A stretch of DNA of 64,000 nucleotides from Trichoderma breve (Eukaryota > Ascomycota > Sordariomycetes > Hypocreales > Hypocreaceae): NCBI RefSeq assembly GCF_028502605.1, contig NC_079233.1, forward strand, positions 992,001 through 1,056,000, written 5' to 3'. Below are positions 25,112-37,800 of the stretch, one piece after another (positions within the stretch are counted from its first letter, which is position 1; every line of letters starts with the position of its first letter). A program made the position numbers and the translations under genes. Below the pieces are notes generated by a model. The model worked only from the letters and a program-made list of their open reading frames with translations, made no database searches and had not been told where the DNA came from.

Positions 25112-25401
25112 ATGGAGACTGTCAAGCAAGCCGTCAACTACGTCGCCGAGTCTGTCCAGGGCGCTACCTCTGGTATGAGCAAGGAGACCAACAAGGAGAT
25201 TGCCAAGAACGACAACGTCGACGTTAGCACTCGGTAAGCCGGAGCAAATATTCCGAGAGCCTTTGTGCAAGGTCAATGTCCATAGTTCGCTAACACATCC
25301 GCAGTTTGTCCGCTGGCAAGGACGCCGTTGGTGACAAGATCGACGAGACTGCCCACAACAACAAGGCCGAGGCTCACAAGCAGCTGGCTGAGCACAACTA
25401 G
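25112..25401 (+). CDS. grg-1: Glucose-repressible / clock-controlled protein GRG-1 (CCG-1)
   Basis: Exons 25112-25233 and 25305-25401 join inside an Arg codon (CG|T) to give 72 aa. The sequence METVKQAVNYVAESVQGATS, followed by KETNKEIAKNDNVDVSTRLS and a KDAVGDKIDE repeat-like end, is the known small hydrophilic GRG-1/CCG-1 family. These proteins are among the most abundant transcripts in starved, stressed or clock-phased cultures. The molecular role is unknown; LEA-like protective behaviour is a guess. The ATG context (ttcacaATGG) is strong. Confidence 0.93.
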
Positions 25402-28102
25402 ATTGGCATAAGAAGCTTCGATTGCTTCACAGGCGTTGAAACGGATCAGAGCGAAGGGATTATATAGCCTCATTAGGCAGGAATTGATGATTTGAATTCG
25501 CACATTCGTTCTTTTGTGTCCACAGGTGATGATATTGTGGCATCCATTTTGTCGTTAAGCAATCTGTCCAATTCGTAAGGCCCTTTTGTCGTGAATCTGG
25601 CCCTCGTTTCATCATGAAGGCCCAAGTCCAGCTGATGGCTCAAGTTTTAAATCTCTCAAACCGCTAAGCTATGCAATGAGTAACTGCCGACAGCGTATGA
25701 TTGTCCGGATGGGCATAAAGTCGCCTCCCATTAGTCGCATTCTTCGTATCGGCTGAGTTAGTTGCGCACACTAACGACCATATAGGAAAATACTCGACTG
25801 CTGATAACAGCCAGCGAGCTTGGCCAAAATTCAAAATGAGCAATAGCCTTATCCAGATCCTCGGCCAATCGTAGGGCTGTTGCACAGCGGGGTAATGGTG
25901 GTAGCTGGGAATAGTAGCATTCGTCGTCAATCTTGGAGTACTGTAAGAATTCGACGAAAACCGCCGAACGTCGGCAAGAGTGTGCCGCATGAATTCTTCC
26001 GTGATCCTTCGGATATAACTTTGCCTCTAGCTTCAATTGCCCCTTGATCTTGATACTAGGTAGTATCAAAGACAGCTAGAACCGCCGAGCGCTCAGCCAT
26101 TGACACGCACACGGCCAACCTGTCATCAATAATTGATGCCTTTGCGCTTCGTATGCGCCCAAGGGCGTATTATCGAGAAAATCCGAAATGCTACTCCGTG
26201 CTCCAATGTCGGGGATACGAAGCCAAGGGTCCTTTTTCCGGAAGCGGGACAGCCGCTAATTGGTCGTCAACCCCACTCAACGCCCGGAGATTGTAGCATA
26301 CAGGTGCGGAACTGCGGGCTTTCGCGGCTAACAAGAGCGGGCATGCGGTGTATCTGCTTCTTCTGTGTCCTTTTCGATGGCTAGTGGCCCCCTGCTGTCT
26401 GACAAGAGTTGCAGCGTGAAGAGAAAGGGTCTCCCATGTTATTGGGGGAATCTGGCTTGGTCTGTCCTTTGCGCAGCGCTAGCTGCATCAGATGGCAAAT
26501 CACCTCATCGGGCGACGGGCCGCTGGGGAATCGAGCAGGTTGCTGACGATTCAATGCCTTTCGCAATGTCTGGCTGTGTCTTGGATATCGGGATGAGGGT
26601 GGGAGCAGCCAAGTCGAGACAAGAAAAGAGACATGGCGACACAGTGACTTGTCGAGTCCTGGCTTTCGGCATTGCTGGGGATATCGGTCGGACACAGCAC
26701 AATTGCCGAAGGGGCACAGGCTGACACAGCTCGATTAGCACTGTATTTCGCGGTCGATGGTCATTCGGGTACTCGTAAGTACGGGACAGGTACCGAAGTC
26801 GTCAGCAACTGTAGTGCCTGTTTTGGTAAGAAATCAATGGCCACGGCCAAGGTACTCCAGGTACTCGCATGTCGGCTGTATGTACATATCGATGTATCCC
26901 CCGGTTCATGCTGGACAGGCGATGTTGCTATCATGCACTAACGGACGGCCGTCCCTTGGAGAAGGTGAATAAGCAAAACGGGGAGAAGGGGAGCAAAAAG
27001 AGAGGAGAGAATCTCGTCGGGACGCATGCAAATAGGGATGTCGAGTTGTTATAGTCTACACGAGGGGACGGAGCACTCGCGGAAACATATCGCCTGGTGT
27101 TTGCTCGTCAATGGCAGCACGAAGCACGCATTAAGCGTCTTGATATTGCCGCCGGGTCAAGTCGCAGATGCTCCGTAAGCAAGATCCATTGATGGGAAGC
27201 CATCCGGGCGACACAGTGCTTTATACACTGTCTGGACAGGCGCTGTCAAGCCTCTGGGCCGACACCGAGGCGTCGCGGCAGAGCGGACAGCGGTCAGGCC
27301 GAGCAGGACGTCGAGAACGCTCCAATGAGAGTCTGGACGGCACGCTAGCCAGACACCCTATTGGAAGGGCTGAAGAGCCGGACGACTTTTGCTGCGCTGC
27401 CCCGCCCTGCGCTGCCGCTGACAAATGCGGCAAGATTCCTCATCCTCGTCCTGGCCAGCATCAGTCGAGTCGTCTCCCCAGCATCACCACATGCTGCTTG
27501 TCCCCTCTTTCTACATGCCACAGTGCGCAGCGTTTTACCGTTAACGATACTACTCGTACTGCCTCTCTGCCTCTCTGCCTCTCTGCCAGGCCGCACGGAA
27601 GCGCCTAGAAGAAATTTTCTGACTCAGGCAGCAAAAAAAGCCAGTGTCTTCCCTTTCCCTGGCCATCCGCTTGCCCCACAGCTGCTAAGGAACGACGCTG
27701 GAGAGCCGCTACCAACGTTCTCATTTGCCTCCCAGCCGTTGTTCTCTTGCACCAACCAAACATCATCACCACGACACTCCTGGGCATAACCACTACGTCT
27801 GTCCGTGACGTGCAGTGCATCCGGAATTTCCTTTTTTGCCATTCTTCATCCATTCTTATCTGCTCGTATCCCCCATCGTCGCATCTTGTGCTCTCGAGAC
27901 TTCTTTTCCCCTGGATCTCTGGCGCCCTAGCGTCTGGCATTTCAAATCAATCTCCCCGCCACCCGCGGCTGTGGAGGGAACCGAACAAGTCCGTGCTGAG
28001 AGACTGAGAGAGACCGGCGCTCTTGTCTACTGTTCTCAGGGCAGCGATATTGTCAAGATTGGCTTCCATTATTGATAAATTCCCAACTCGACACTTGCTG
28101 AA
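25402..28102. other. 2.7 kb region: grg-1 3' end and long leader of the AP-1 gene
   Basis: No supported gene. The right third (about 27.2-28.1 kb) is pyrimidine-rich with scattered short ATG frames and probably forms the long 5' leader and promoter of the bZIP gene. It includes an 8-bp tandem repeat (TGCCTCTC, about 3.5 copies) at 27560-27587. Confidence 0.45.
27560..27587 (+). repeat. 8-bp tandem repeat (TGCCTCTC)n
   Basis: About 3.5 perfect copies of TGCCTCTC in the pyrimidine-rich leader of the bZIP gene. A simple length-variable tract. Confidence 0.8.
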
Positions 28103-29988
28103 ATGGCGACAACCGGTTCTGGAAGTGGCTCGTCATTGCCACCGAATTTCTTCTTGACCCCGCAACAGCAGAATCTTCTCTTCACGGCTCTCAACGCGAA
28201 CAAGCAGCAGCAGGCGAATGCAAAGACGGGCCTCTCGCTGTCCCCGACTTCTTTCAAGACGAATCCGCTTCAGAGCCTTGACGGCGCTGCATTCCAGGAA
28301 AGCCCCTTCCTCGACAACTACGACTACGACTTTGGTGACTCCAGTTTTGATTTTTCATTTGCCAACGATGCCGCCCAAGCCAGCATGATTGGCGATGTTC
28401 CGGATAGTGCCATGAGCGCCAAGTCCGACTCGACTGAAACTGACAGCCCCGAAAAGAGGAGCCATCCTGATGATGAGGATGACGACGCCAGCCCTGGCAA
28501 CGAGTCCAAGAGGCATGAAGGATCCGACAAAGTCCCCAAGAAGCCTGGCCGTAAGCCGCTCACTTCAGAGCCAACTTCGGTACGCTCCAATCTTTATCCC
28601 CCCTTTAAGTATTCTTCGAATCCTTGTCCACTAACAAAGCCCACCACAGAAGCGCAAGGCTCAGAACCGAGCTGCTCAGCGTGCCTTCAGAGAGAGGAAG
28701 GAGAAGCATCTCAAGGATCTTGAGACCAAGGTTGAGGAGTTGGAGAAGGCTTCGGAAGCCGCCAACCATGAGAACAGCATGCTTCGTGCTCAAGTTGAGC
28801 GTATCACTGCGGAGCTCAACCACTACAAGACGAGGATTTCTATTCCTACTCCCAAGTCATCTGTCCCGACTGCCCGTGCCCAGCCCTTTGGTAGCGCAGC
28901 CATCAACAACATCAATGATGTGAGCTTTCAGTTTGAGTTCCCCAAGTTCGGAACCCTGCCTGGTCCCGCTCCTGCCAAGTCGCACCAGAAGTCCATGTCG
29001 CAACCCATCAGCCCCAGTTCCCAACAGGCCAATAGCCCTGCTGCCACCCAGAACTTGGACAAAGTTGTCTCCCAGCAGGCGGCACGAAATGCGCAGTTCA
29101 AGGAAGATCTCGCAAAGTTTAACAATGGCGTGTTCAACATGCACACCCCGTCTATGAGCAGCAGCTCTGCCGCTACTGGCTCTCGGGCCAGTGTCGACTC
29201 GGCCAACTACAGCTTGAACAACACCACAAGCTCCCCATCAGCATCTTCCCATTCCAATGTCGGCGCGAGCTCGTCGTGCGGCACATCCCCCGAGCCATTC
29301 ACCCAATCTCCCATGGGTTTCAAGCCCGTTGATACCCTCACCACAATTGGCGAGGAGCATCCCTCCATGGCAACCACAGAAGGGCCCTTTGCTCAATTCT
29401 CAGGTCTCGATTTCAGCAACAACAGCTTCGATTGGATCGTCCAGCAGAACAATGGTGGCCAGTTTGACCCGCAATTGTTTGGCGATTACCGCGAGCCTCA
29501 GGAGAATGTTATGACCAACAACACATTTGACGACTTGTTTAATGACTCGCTTGAGGCCGATTTCTTCACTCCTTATAACATTGCTGCTAGCCCTAACCTG
29601 CCGAAGAAGACCAATCTCATTGATGAAATCGATGCAAAGCAAAACGCAGATGAAGATGTCACTACAAAGTCAAACATGAGCTGTAACCAGCTTTGGTACG
29701 TCGCCACGAGTATGAGTTTTTGTGTAGTTTATATACTAATATGTCTATCTCAGGGAAAGGCTACAAGCATGCCCCAAGGCTCAGAATGGCGAGTTTGACC
29801 TGGATGGCTTGTGCTCAGAACTTACCAAGAAGGCAAAGTGCTCCGGAAGTGGACCAGTCGTTGCGGAGCGAGATTTCGACAGCATCCTCAAGAAGTACAT
29901 GGGCAAAGAGGCGGCTGATTGCTCGGCTGAAAAGCTGGGCATCTCACTTGAAAAGAGCCAGCCCGAGCCGAATCTCGTGATGCCATGA
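28103..29988 (+). CDS. AP-1/Yap1-like bZIP oxidative-stress transcription factor
   Basis: Exons 28103-28579, 28650-29695 and 29754-29988, giving 585 aa. The basic region begins right at the second exon (K160): RKAQNRAAQRAFRERK, with the Yap-specific Q169 and F172, followed by a leucine zipper to ~215. The C-terminal cysteine-rich domain is intact: C504 (SCNQLWERL), C528 (LDGLCSEL) and C537 (KAKCSG) correspond by spacing (9 between the last two) to yeast Yap1 C598, C620 and C629; C514 and C564 are extra. The n-CRD region shows one cysteine, C369 (SSCGTSPEPF). In this family oxidation masks the export signal and keeps the factor nuclear to induce thioredoxin, catalase and drug-resistance genes. 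The last intron splits the W508 codon inside the c-CRD. Confidence 0.95.
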
Positions 29989-32791
29989 TTCAACAGAATC
30001 ACAGGCATTCCAGTGGCGCACAAGTGTACGTTAAAAACCGATTTTCGGGTGCAAAGAGGACACAAAGAATCCATGGATTTTACGGCGTTTTGAGCAAACA
30101 GAGGGGCATGGCCAAGGCTAGTGACCCCGGGCTTTTTCAAGCATTGGATGGACATAGGACGAAAGGACAACTCGTCATTCTTGAAGCATAATTTTGGTAT
30201 TATTATTTTTTTGATTTTACGATTAGGGACTCTGGTTGTTGTATCTCTACTATGAATGATTACGCTCTACACTTTGCAATCAATCGATCTTTTTTGGCTT
30301 TTTCTCTTCGCTCTTTCGCATGAACGAATCGATTTGGCTCTGGACTGCAGTTGAGGTTTTGAACTATTGGCGGCTTTGTTTTTGCTTTATGGGAACATAC
30401 ACGAGGGCAGTTACGGAAAGGAACTGGTCTTTGCCTTGTTTTCTTTGGGGGCAGATACGCTCTGATCGATCTTTTTTTTCGTATGTACATTAACCGAGAG
30501 AAAAATCACAATGGAAAGTCTAGGAATTGGAATCTACGAGTGTCCAGTCTAAGCACTTGATGGTGTAGTTATCCAATATCCTAAACAAAGAAATCGATAG
30601 CAATGATCTTGCTTGCTTGTCCATCATGTCAATTCTCTCGTCGGGTAATTTTTCTGCCCACCTTCGTCATTTGGATGAACCCCAAATCCTTTTTGGCCGC
30701 TAGTATCGGAATAACCCGCACTTGGCGTCGAGTCATTACATATCACAAAACGTTGTGTGTGAGTGAGCGTAGTGTCATGCTTGGATAATCAGGAACAAAT
30801 TAAACAAATCCGGAAGCGCGGCAAAAGGGGTGCGGGCGTGGGACGAAATAATCAGAAAATAAGGACATGACCTTTTTTAGTCTCTAGTTTTAAGGTTGCA
30901 CTCCCTTCTTTTGTTTTTCGTTTTGCCCCTCTTTCTGGAATTTGCCTGAATTGTCTGATGTGATGTCGTCAGTCAGTGGTGTTGTTGAGTCAGGGGGGGG
31001 TATCATGAGACTACCGTACCTAATGCCACGTCTTGATTGGTTGGAATGAACTTACTTAACAAGATACACATCTCTTCTAAGCATTCGAAAGCGAAATGCT
31101 CATTGTTTTTTTTTCGTATGTCCAATATACTGGATATTGTTTACGTCAGGAATACTCGTGCAAGCGGAGGACAGAACAACCGAGACTGGGAAGATTTCGA
31201 GCACCCACGAGTTGAACCATACGCCTACAAAAGGAGTAGGTAGCTGCTATATCTACATTTCCTTACTATATCTATATTTCTCTAGTAACTACTACTATAT
31301 CTACATTTTCCTAGTAACTGCTACATATTTGTGTAATAAAGTTCGGGTGCTGGCTGAATAGGCGTCCTACGAGTTGGTTAGGTGATCATATTGCTGAATG
31401 TATGTACGTATTCATTTTGCGGTATTGCTTTTACTGACCTTTTCTTGTCGTTCTACTATTAAACAATTGGACAGCATATACGAAGAAATATATTCTTCGC
31501 TAGGAGGTTCGCATGTCTCGCAGAAATCTGGAAACGATTAACACATATCACGCCACAAATCTCAGTGATGTGTCTTCATCCAAGTGTCGAGAGAGTCCGA
31601 AGGAGCTAGAATCGAAAACGCAAGAGGATATGCAAATAACATCACATTGCTCTCCCGAAATCTCGTAATACTATGCATTGGCATTGTCTTTTGCCAATGC
31701 AAATATCAGAGCGTGTGGAGCTGGAGCTGGAAACCGACTTTCTGCTTCTGCTTAGCTTTCGCTGTTGACCTCTTAGAGTAATTGGAGATTTACCGATCCA
31801 AGTTCGTATCATGAATCGTGATTTCGTCTGTTGATCCTGACGGGAATCATCTATTGATCCGCATTTGGAATATCGAGATTCGGTGGAGGATGGTGAGAAT
31901 AAGAGTGTGAAAGCCCACCACGAAAGAATAATGCAAGCACCCTTCGTTAACATAAATGTGTAAAGAAAATCGTTTCATTCCTAAGCATGATAAAGGGGAG
32001 GACGCTCTTTATGCTCATTTGACTATATATTTGGTATTTGGTATGTATGCATCATAATTATGGCCAGCTACATGAAAAATCTCTTCCTCCATCTGTCTAT
32101 AACATTAGGCCGAGTTCCAAACGACATCATGGTGTACTTTGAGTGAAAGTATGATACTACGAGGGGATTGATGCAGATATCCATATTCCCGCTAAAAACC
32201 GCCCGCTGTTTCTGCCCGTGTTCCACGTCTAAAAATGTACCAACGCCAAAACCAGTAGAGCGAAATAATAAAAACGAGTTAGAGCAATTGGTGAAAAAGA
32301 CATTGCTCTCTATCCAAGAAAAGAAATTCGAAGATGAAAGAAAGCGTTAGGACATGCATATGTGAATCCCTTCCGGTAGGGAGGTATATCGTACAATGAG
32401 ATGGGTATCGACGATCGAAAAGGCGCTCTAGCCGTCAGATATGGAACAGGAGAGGTGCTCTAAATGTCTGCCTCTGAGATGTTTCATATGGTGGACGAAA
32501 ATCGGCCAAGAAATAAAAAAAGGCATCGTGTTCGTGTTCGTCCGCCTGCCTGACATGGCGACTAGACAAGCAATGCTGAGGTAGATTCCGTCCCAGGAGG
32601 TGCCGAGGCCAGCGCTTCAAGCGGGCCGTATGAATTTCAGAATGTCAATCTTCCGTTAACTCCGCGTGAACCCATTAGCCCGTATTCGCGTACTCATTCT
32701 CCTCGTGGGTATCGCATCCAGCTCGCTATCCTTGGAGGGAAAAAAGACGTTGTGTCGTCGCAAATCCATCACAGTCTTGGTCTTTGGCTCT
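29989..32791. other. 2.8 kb intergenic region
   Basis: It lies between the 3' ends of the bZIP gene (+) and the kinase gene (-). No coding frame is convincing. It holds an A/T-rich tandem repeat (31243-31323) and several T-runs. Confidence 0.45.
31243..31323 (+). repeat. 29-bp tandem repeat, about 2.5 copies
   Basis: Two near-identical units at 31264-31290 and 31293-31319 (TACTATATCTAYATTT..., then CTAGTAACT) lie at a 29-base period, with a partial third copy upstream at 31244-31262. It is local and non-coding. Confidence 0.75.
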
Positions 32792-34870
32792 TCAGCTAAT
32801 GACCACTCTGGCTCCCTCCTTGCCCAACACGCCACGCTCTTTGGGCTTGGGGCTGTTATTTCTCCCCTTCTTATTCCTCAAGAATCCAAACATGCCGCCT
32901 GATCCTTCGTTCTTGGCCTCTGCCGCGGTAGCAGCATCCTTGGGAAGCGTTGCATCTTGACGGGCAAGATCCGACCAGCTGCCTCCACCATCTAGTGTCA
33001 CCTGCACTCCACCTGTCGGACTGGTAACTCGTTTGCTCATGGGCGGCGGTCGAGGGGCGTATTGGGGCTGTCCGGGGTAGGCAGCCTGTTGACCCTGAGG
33101 AGGCATCTGACCATCGGGCCTGACGGTGGGTTCCACAGGGGGAGCTGGATAGGTCTCTGGCGGCGGCTCGTTCATCTGCGTAGCTTCGTCTGTCGTAAGG
33201 GCCTGGGCGGCAATTGCAGCTGGATCGACGTCTTCGCCATGAATGGCCGTGAGCCTGTAGAAAGTCAGTCTTCCGTTGTGCGTTTTGGATGAAAGGAGAG
33301 CATCTCTCGACTTACTTCTGGTAGGCCGCAATGTTATAGTCAAACGGACGGAAATCCGTTTCAATCATTCTGTACAGCTCATCTTCACGAATCTCCTGAT
33401 CGGTGGCATCCTCCTTTAGCCTCTCCCTAGGCTTCTGTCGTCTTGCGCGAGCTTCAAGAGGGGCCTCTTCGAGTAGCAGCTCCTCCAAGTCGTAAGTTGC
33501 GTCAAAGTTGGTCTTGTCCGACGAGGGAACGAAAATAGGCTCGATGCGTTTCTGCTCAAGCAGATCGAAATTGATGGTTTTGAAGAAATCGTTGTAGATG
33601 AAGCTCTCCCACGTTGAGCCGAGTCGATTGTTGGGGTTCGGCTCGAGGGCGGCGCGGATGGCGTACAGACATGTCAACGAGACGGGGGGCTGCGTGACAG
33701 GATACTTTGGCTGAGAAAACTGAACCTGTTGGCTGAGCGAGTTTTCACTATTGCCCTCAAATGGTCGCTGGGTTTGGTTAGCTACAAAGGTTCTCGAAAT
33801 CGCAGTCGGGAGAGTTGCATCGCGGGAGCGGGAGCTGCGAAAGCATAAAAACCAAAAAACATACCTTGTTATAGATGCACTCGTAAAACAAGACACCTAG
33901 TGACCACCAATCCGCACGAATGTCGTATCCCTTGCCTGAATAAACTTCCGGGGCAAGGTAAGCCAAGGTTCCGGATTTGCTAGTCATGATGCGCCCCGGA
34001 ACGATGTCAGAAGCCACGTTCTACGCAAGGAGGCCAGTCAGCTTATCAGCCCGCGCAATCTCACAATTTGGATAGAACCTACAAAATCGGTCAAATGGAC
34101 ATGTCCCTCGGCGTCGAGGAGAACGTTGTCGGGCTTGACATCTCTGTGAATGATGTTCTGGCTGTGGACGTAGCGGAGGGCGCAACCCAATTCAGCTATC
34201 CAGAAACGGACGGCTTCTTCGGTAAAGGTCTTTCTGGAGATGTGGAATCGCAGATCGCCACCGCTCATGAGATCGACAACGAGATACCTGATAGATGTCG
34301 TTAGCATGGTGTCCAAGGTTAGGGGTCGTCTGACGTGGGCTGGAGGGGGCTCACATGTATTCGATATCCTGAAAGCTGTATCGCAAGTTACAGATGAAAG
34401 GATGGTTGACGTGTTCCAGCATTCGCCGCTCACGGATGATGTTTCGGACGCTTTCCGACTTGACAACTGTTGTGATGTTAGTCGTGCTGTTTCTGCTATG
34501 CCGGTGCAGCTGCACACCAAGCTTGGGTGTGCAGCGAGCATCATGAATCCTCGTTTGACGGACCTTCATCTTTGCGGATGTATTTCAGCGCAAACGCCAA
34601 GTTTGTGTCTTTGCGCTCGACGATGCGGACCTTGCCAAAGGCGCCTCGGCCGACGACTCGTAGCAAGCGGAAGTGGTTGAGGTTGGCTGTGATGTTTCGG
34701 TCAGGTCAGCTTAGATATGACAAGAATGCAGCCCTCGTCGCTGCACCACGCGCCAGACACGTGGGAGGGGGGAAGAAGGAGGGAGGGATGCTGGAGGCAA
34801 TGATTCGCTCGGGGGTTTTGCACGTACTTTCGCCAGTCAGGTCGACGGGCTTTCCCTGACCGTTGCCCAT
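32792..34870 (-). CDS. YANK/STK32-type Ser/Thr kinase (AGC-related) with myristoylation-type N-terminus
   Basis: Seven exons: 34870-34828, 34686-34564, 34466-34355, 34287-34083, 34020-33865, 33767-33316 and 33254-32792, giving 517 aa. It starts MGNGQGKP, a Gly2 N-myristoylation pattern also seen in human STK32 proteins. Kinase motifs: G-loop GRGAFGKV (27-34), K49, HRDVKPDN (140-147), then TDFN (159-162) in place of DFG, which is characteristic of the YANK family, and YLAPEVYSG. Family-specific tail features follow (RRIEPIF-like [11 protein letters not shown], then [14 protein letters not shown]). After ~340 the chain is Pro/Gln-rich and ends in a basic [10 protein letters not shown] region. 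It is probably a membrane-anchored signalling kinase; targets are unknown. The first exon of 43 nt carries the whole lipidation signal. Confidence 0.9.
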
Positions 34871-37800
34871 GATGAAGGCCTGGGGGAGGATTGGAGGGAC
34901 AAAGTTGCAGCTGGATCGTTCAACGACGGCAAAGGCTCATGCTGTGGGAAATGGCAGTTTGTCTGCTCGGGTCGCTGTTCTTTTCTGCGGTGGCCGAGGA
35001 ATCGGCAGGCCGGTGGGGGGGAATTTAGGAGTAAGAGGTATGGAGGTCGAGTCTGGTCGCAAATGGGCGGGCTAGCAGATGTGGATAGGCGGCGAATTGA
35101 CCGAATTCTGATGGCGAGCTCGACCGTTGGAGTTCTGGGGCCCAATGCTGGCTCGTATCTGAGTTGGGGTATTACGGAGCGTCGTCCCGCTGTTTGCAAC
35201 CGTACTGGAGGTCGATGAAGCCGGCGACGATTGCTTGCTCTCGTCAGGACAGGTATGGATGAAAAAAGGACCGTCGCGGGTTGGGAATAAGACGAGACGA
35301 AAGAGGATGAAAGCGTGGAGGATGCGTAAGAGGAAGAAAAGGCCTGGTCGAGGAGAAGAGCGAAGCTTGCAAGGATAGGTGGTAGAGGGCGATGATCAAT
35401 GCTCGCCCCAGACTAGCCAGTGCACTGAAAAAGATGCGGGAGATTTGATGGAACGGGGGGGAGGTTAGCGGGCGAGGGCGCCCTGTATTAGTGGAGATGT
35501 GCGCCGGTAGAGGAGCGACTGAGCGCGGCCGTGGCGGCAATGCAGTGGGCAGCTTCAGCGCCTTTTAGTGCCTGTGCCAGCTAGAGACCTGCAGTGGTGC
35601 GGTGCAGGGACCCGTTCCCAAGAGTGGGCGCGAATTCAATGCCTCCGGTGTGCTTGTGTGAGTCCGGCACATGAAGTTACAGGGCCTGGTTTCAGGGAAA
35701 CACAGCAGGAGAAGATTCCATGTTAGTCGTGACGGACGCGGGCTTGGTTTGGTGCTGGCTGAGATTTGTGTGTTGTATTGCAGATTGATGCATCGTGGGA
35801 GTGAGACAGACTCCGGATGCGTTGATCTAGTGTACAGTACTGGACCTCACAATGGATGGATGACAATAAAGCGGTGGGTACGGGGTATGTACTGCCTAGG
35901 ACTGCTAATACTCGCAATACACACAGCTGAGAGAAGCAGAGGACTCGAGTCAATAAACTGGAGCCATTGCTTTGATACCAACCTGCAAAAGGCATGGGCT
36001 CCGGGATGACGCAAAGACGAGCTGGAGAGAGAGAGATAGTGCTCCGTACGAGTATCCAAGTGATAGCAATCCATCGATAGCATAGTGAAGAGGACAATGT
36101 CCAAAATCCTAGCCAAAAAGGACCAAAAATGACAGACAGACAGACATGGCGTGCATGGCAAGTCGACGGCACTTGCACTGTCGAACCCTGCCAGTGGATG
36201 GATGGTGCAGATATGGAGTCGTACGGAGTCGTCAAGAGTCGCACAGAAGGGTTCATACTAGCGGTGTGTCGCATCCATGACCAGCTTCTCGACGATTTGG
36301 ACCACACAGAAGCCGCAGAGCAAGGGGCTACAAGTACCTACGGAGCACACAAGGCGCTGTTGCGATAGGAAACGAGGCACACGAGTCGAAACCGGCCGGT
36401 GAGAGTGTGATTCTGTTGGTGTTTTGTTCGTGTGATGTTGCCCGATTCATCCATCGCAAGCTCACCTGCATGACGGGATGCGATGCGTGGGCTCACCTTG
36501 TTGGCTGTGCTCCAAGATGGGGTAGCAGTACCTAGTGCCACTAGCAGCACATTGGATGTTCCAATATTATTCCAGTACTCCTGCAGCGACACCTCCTGCA
36601 TCAATATCCATCTCATTTGATGCATCTCCTCGACTTGGACTACTTACGGAGTACTCGTACATGTATATTGGCTGACGACGATATCACCGACCACCAACGC
36701 ACGGGAGACGGTCTGGGCTCCGTCGACGTGAGTCTTACTCGGACATGCAGCTCGTATCAGCAACACCAACGTCCATCAAGTGTATGTAATTACCGGTACC
36801 TACGCTCCGTTGTGTGCGTGGTGTTGCATCGATGCGACTCCAGCAGTAACTCAACTCGCAGCGCGTGCCTTTTGGGTGTGCAGCAAATGTATGCGACTGG
36901 CCAGCCGTGATTCGATGCCGCCGCGGGACCCAGTCTATTCAATGATTGATTCTGGCCACTCAATAGCCAAATTCACTGTCTTTTTTGCTCCGAGGCGTGG
37001 ATTGCGGTTGGTGTGGTGGAGACGAACTACTGCGCGTACCACGTTGTCAAAGCTGGCCATGGAGCGGCCGGGACTTTCTGGAATGGCATTTGGAAGCTGA
37101 CACTTGGACTCTTTCTGATGTTCCTTTTTTGCTTGGCTTTTTTTGCCCCAGAAACCTGATGCCGTCAAATTGCCACCCGCTAAGAATCTGGATATGGATA
37201 TGGGGAGAGGGAAAAGGAGAGAGGAAAAAAGCCTCCGGAAAACATCAATGTCAACAAGTACTTGCTATATCGTACACGGGATCCGCATAGCCGATACTAT
37301 CTCGTACTTGGAGGAGGCTACCGTGGATTGGTATAGCACAAGATAACGAGTCAATAAGACAACGAGCATCAATCAGTAGCCGGGTTTCACGCTCTGCCAC
37401 TATTGCAAGCCCGGCCCTTTCGCCATGTCGTCCATCCATTGGTACATGTACGATAGTATCAACGCACTCCCGTACCAGCCGCTCTGCACTGTGGGGAGTG
37501 TCAAACAGAGCAGAACAGCCGCCTGGTCGGCGAGTCCGGCGGCGGATTCAGAGCTGACCAACGCTGGATTGTTCGCGGCCGGGGGGCTCCAAATCGCCAA
37601 GCGAAGGGCATTAGTGAACCGGCTAGCAGCAGCTCGTGGCGCCCATCTAGCTCAAGTGCAAGTAGGCAGAGCTGGCTAGATAAGACGGCTGCTCGGAGGA
37701 GATGACCAAGAGGAACCTAGCTGGCCTTTTTTCTTTTTGTGGTGATGCGCCGCGACACGTGGTGAGCTGAATGGGGGAACTAACTGCGGGTATCGTTTGA

